A stretch of DNA of 7,012 bases from Hyphomicrobiales bacterium (lineage in GTDB: Bacteria > Pseudomonadota > Alphaproteobacteria > Rhizobiales > CAYWUX01), in assembly GCA_028279265.1 (NCBI GenBank), contig JANQOC010000248.1, forward strand, positions 1 through 7,012. The letters are read 5' to 3'. Positions 6,904-7,012 of this stretch are shown here, piece after piece. The position numbers were made by a program, and so were the translations under genes. The notes below the pieces were generated by a model. That model did not search any database and was not told the DNA's origin. It saw only the letters and a list, made by a program, of their open reading frames with translations. Position 1 is the stretch's first letter. Every line of letters starts with the position of its first letter.

Positions 6904-7012
6904 TTGTCGGAAAACAGCCTGCATACATTTGAACTCCCGTCCGATCACAAAGTCTCCGTATTTGATGAGCTGGATTCAACAAACCAGGAAGCCCTGAGAC
7001 GAGCACCGGATT
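6904..7012 (+). CDS. birA: Biotin-[acetyl-CoA-carboxylase] ligase (BirA), 5' part only, likely without DNA-binding domain
   Basis: Probable biotin-protein ligase, which makes biotinyl-5'-AMP and transfers biotin to a lysine of the carboxyl carrier protein (AccB) in the cytoplasm. Only 36 codons are in the window. They contain VFDELDSTNQEALRRA (residues 19-34), which matches the conserved start of the ligase catalytic domain; E. coli BirA has a DSTNQ motif around residues 88-92. Here that motif is at residues 24-28, so there is no room for the ~65-residue winged-helix domain that makes E. coli BirA a repressor. This predicts a monofunctional ligase. TTG 6904 is chosen because no ATG or GTG occurs in this frame after the upstream TGA at 6832-6834. 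The 13-base gap after nuoN suggests co-transcription with the nuo operon, an arrangement known in other alphaproteobacteria, where coaX and a ribonuclease J gene often follow. Certainty is limited by the short fragment. Confidence 0.85.
   Translation, partial: MSENSLHTFELPSDHKVSVFDELDSTNQEALRRAPD

Overview
The window is a continuous stretch of the respiratory complex I (proton-pumping NADH:ubiquinone oxidoreductase, NDH-1) operon of an alphaproteobacterium. All genes are on the + strand, in the order nuoH (3' end only), nuoI, nuoJ, nuoK, nuoL, nuoM, nuoN, followed by the first 36 codons of a biotin-protein ligase gene (birA). The alphaproteobacterial assignment is an inference from three things. 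The NuoH C-terminus is of the MVKAMVPRYRYDQLMRLGWK type. NuoI is the short 163-residue form also seen in alphaproteobacterial and mitochondrial homologues. A birA gene directly follows nuoN, as is common in that class. Base composition looks moderately GC-rich by eye. I cannot name genus or species.

Layout: 1-417 encodes the last 138 residues of NuoH, the subunit that forms much of the quinone chamber. 455-946 encodes NuoI, which carries two [4Fe-4S] clusters. 1008-1619 and 1661-1969 encode the small membrane subunits NuoJ and NuoK. 1981-3918, 3918-5435 and 5454-6890 encode the three antiporter-like proton-pump subunits NuoL, NuoM and NuoN. 6904 to the window end begins birA, with a TTG start 13 bases after the nuoN stop. 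Gaps are short (61, 37, 41, 18, 13 and 11 bases, plus a 1-base overlap at nuoL/nuoM). I see no convincing promoter or intrinsic terminator inside the window, so the genes are probably co-transcribed from a promoter upstream of it.

Function: NuoI passes electrons from the peripheral arm toward the last cluster before quinone. NuoH, with partners outside the window, forms the quinone site. NuoJ and NuoK connect that site to the three antiporter-like modules, which move protons across the inner membrane. The key charged residues of the membrane arm (Glu in NuoK, Glu/Lys in NuoL, NuoM and NuoN) are all present, and no frameshift or premature stop interrupts any gene, so the locus looks intact and functional.

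Hunting result: this is an ordinary, conserved housekeeping locus. I found no mobile element, CRISPR array, RNA gene, foreign-looking insertion or undescribed system. The few points worth a second look are small: the start and domain content of birA, the nuoL/nuoM coupling signal, the nuoI-nuoJ gap, a 9-codon reading frame before nuoK, and a T8 tract at the start of nuoJ.
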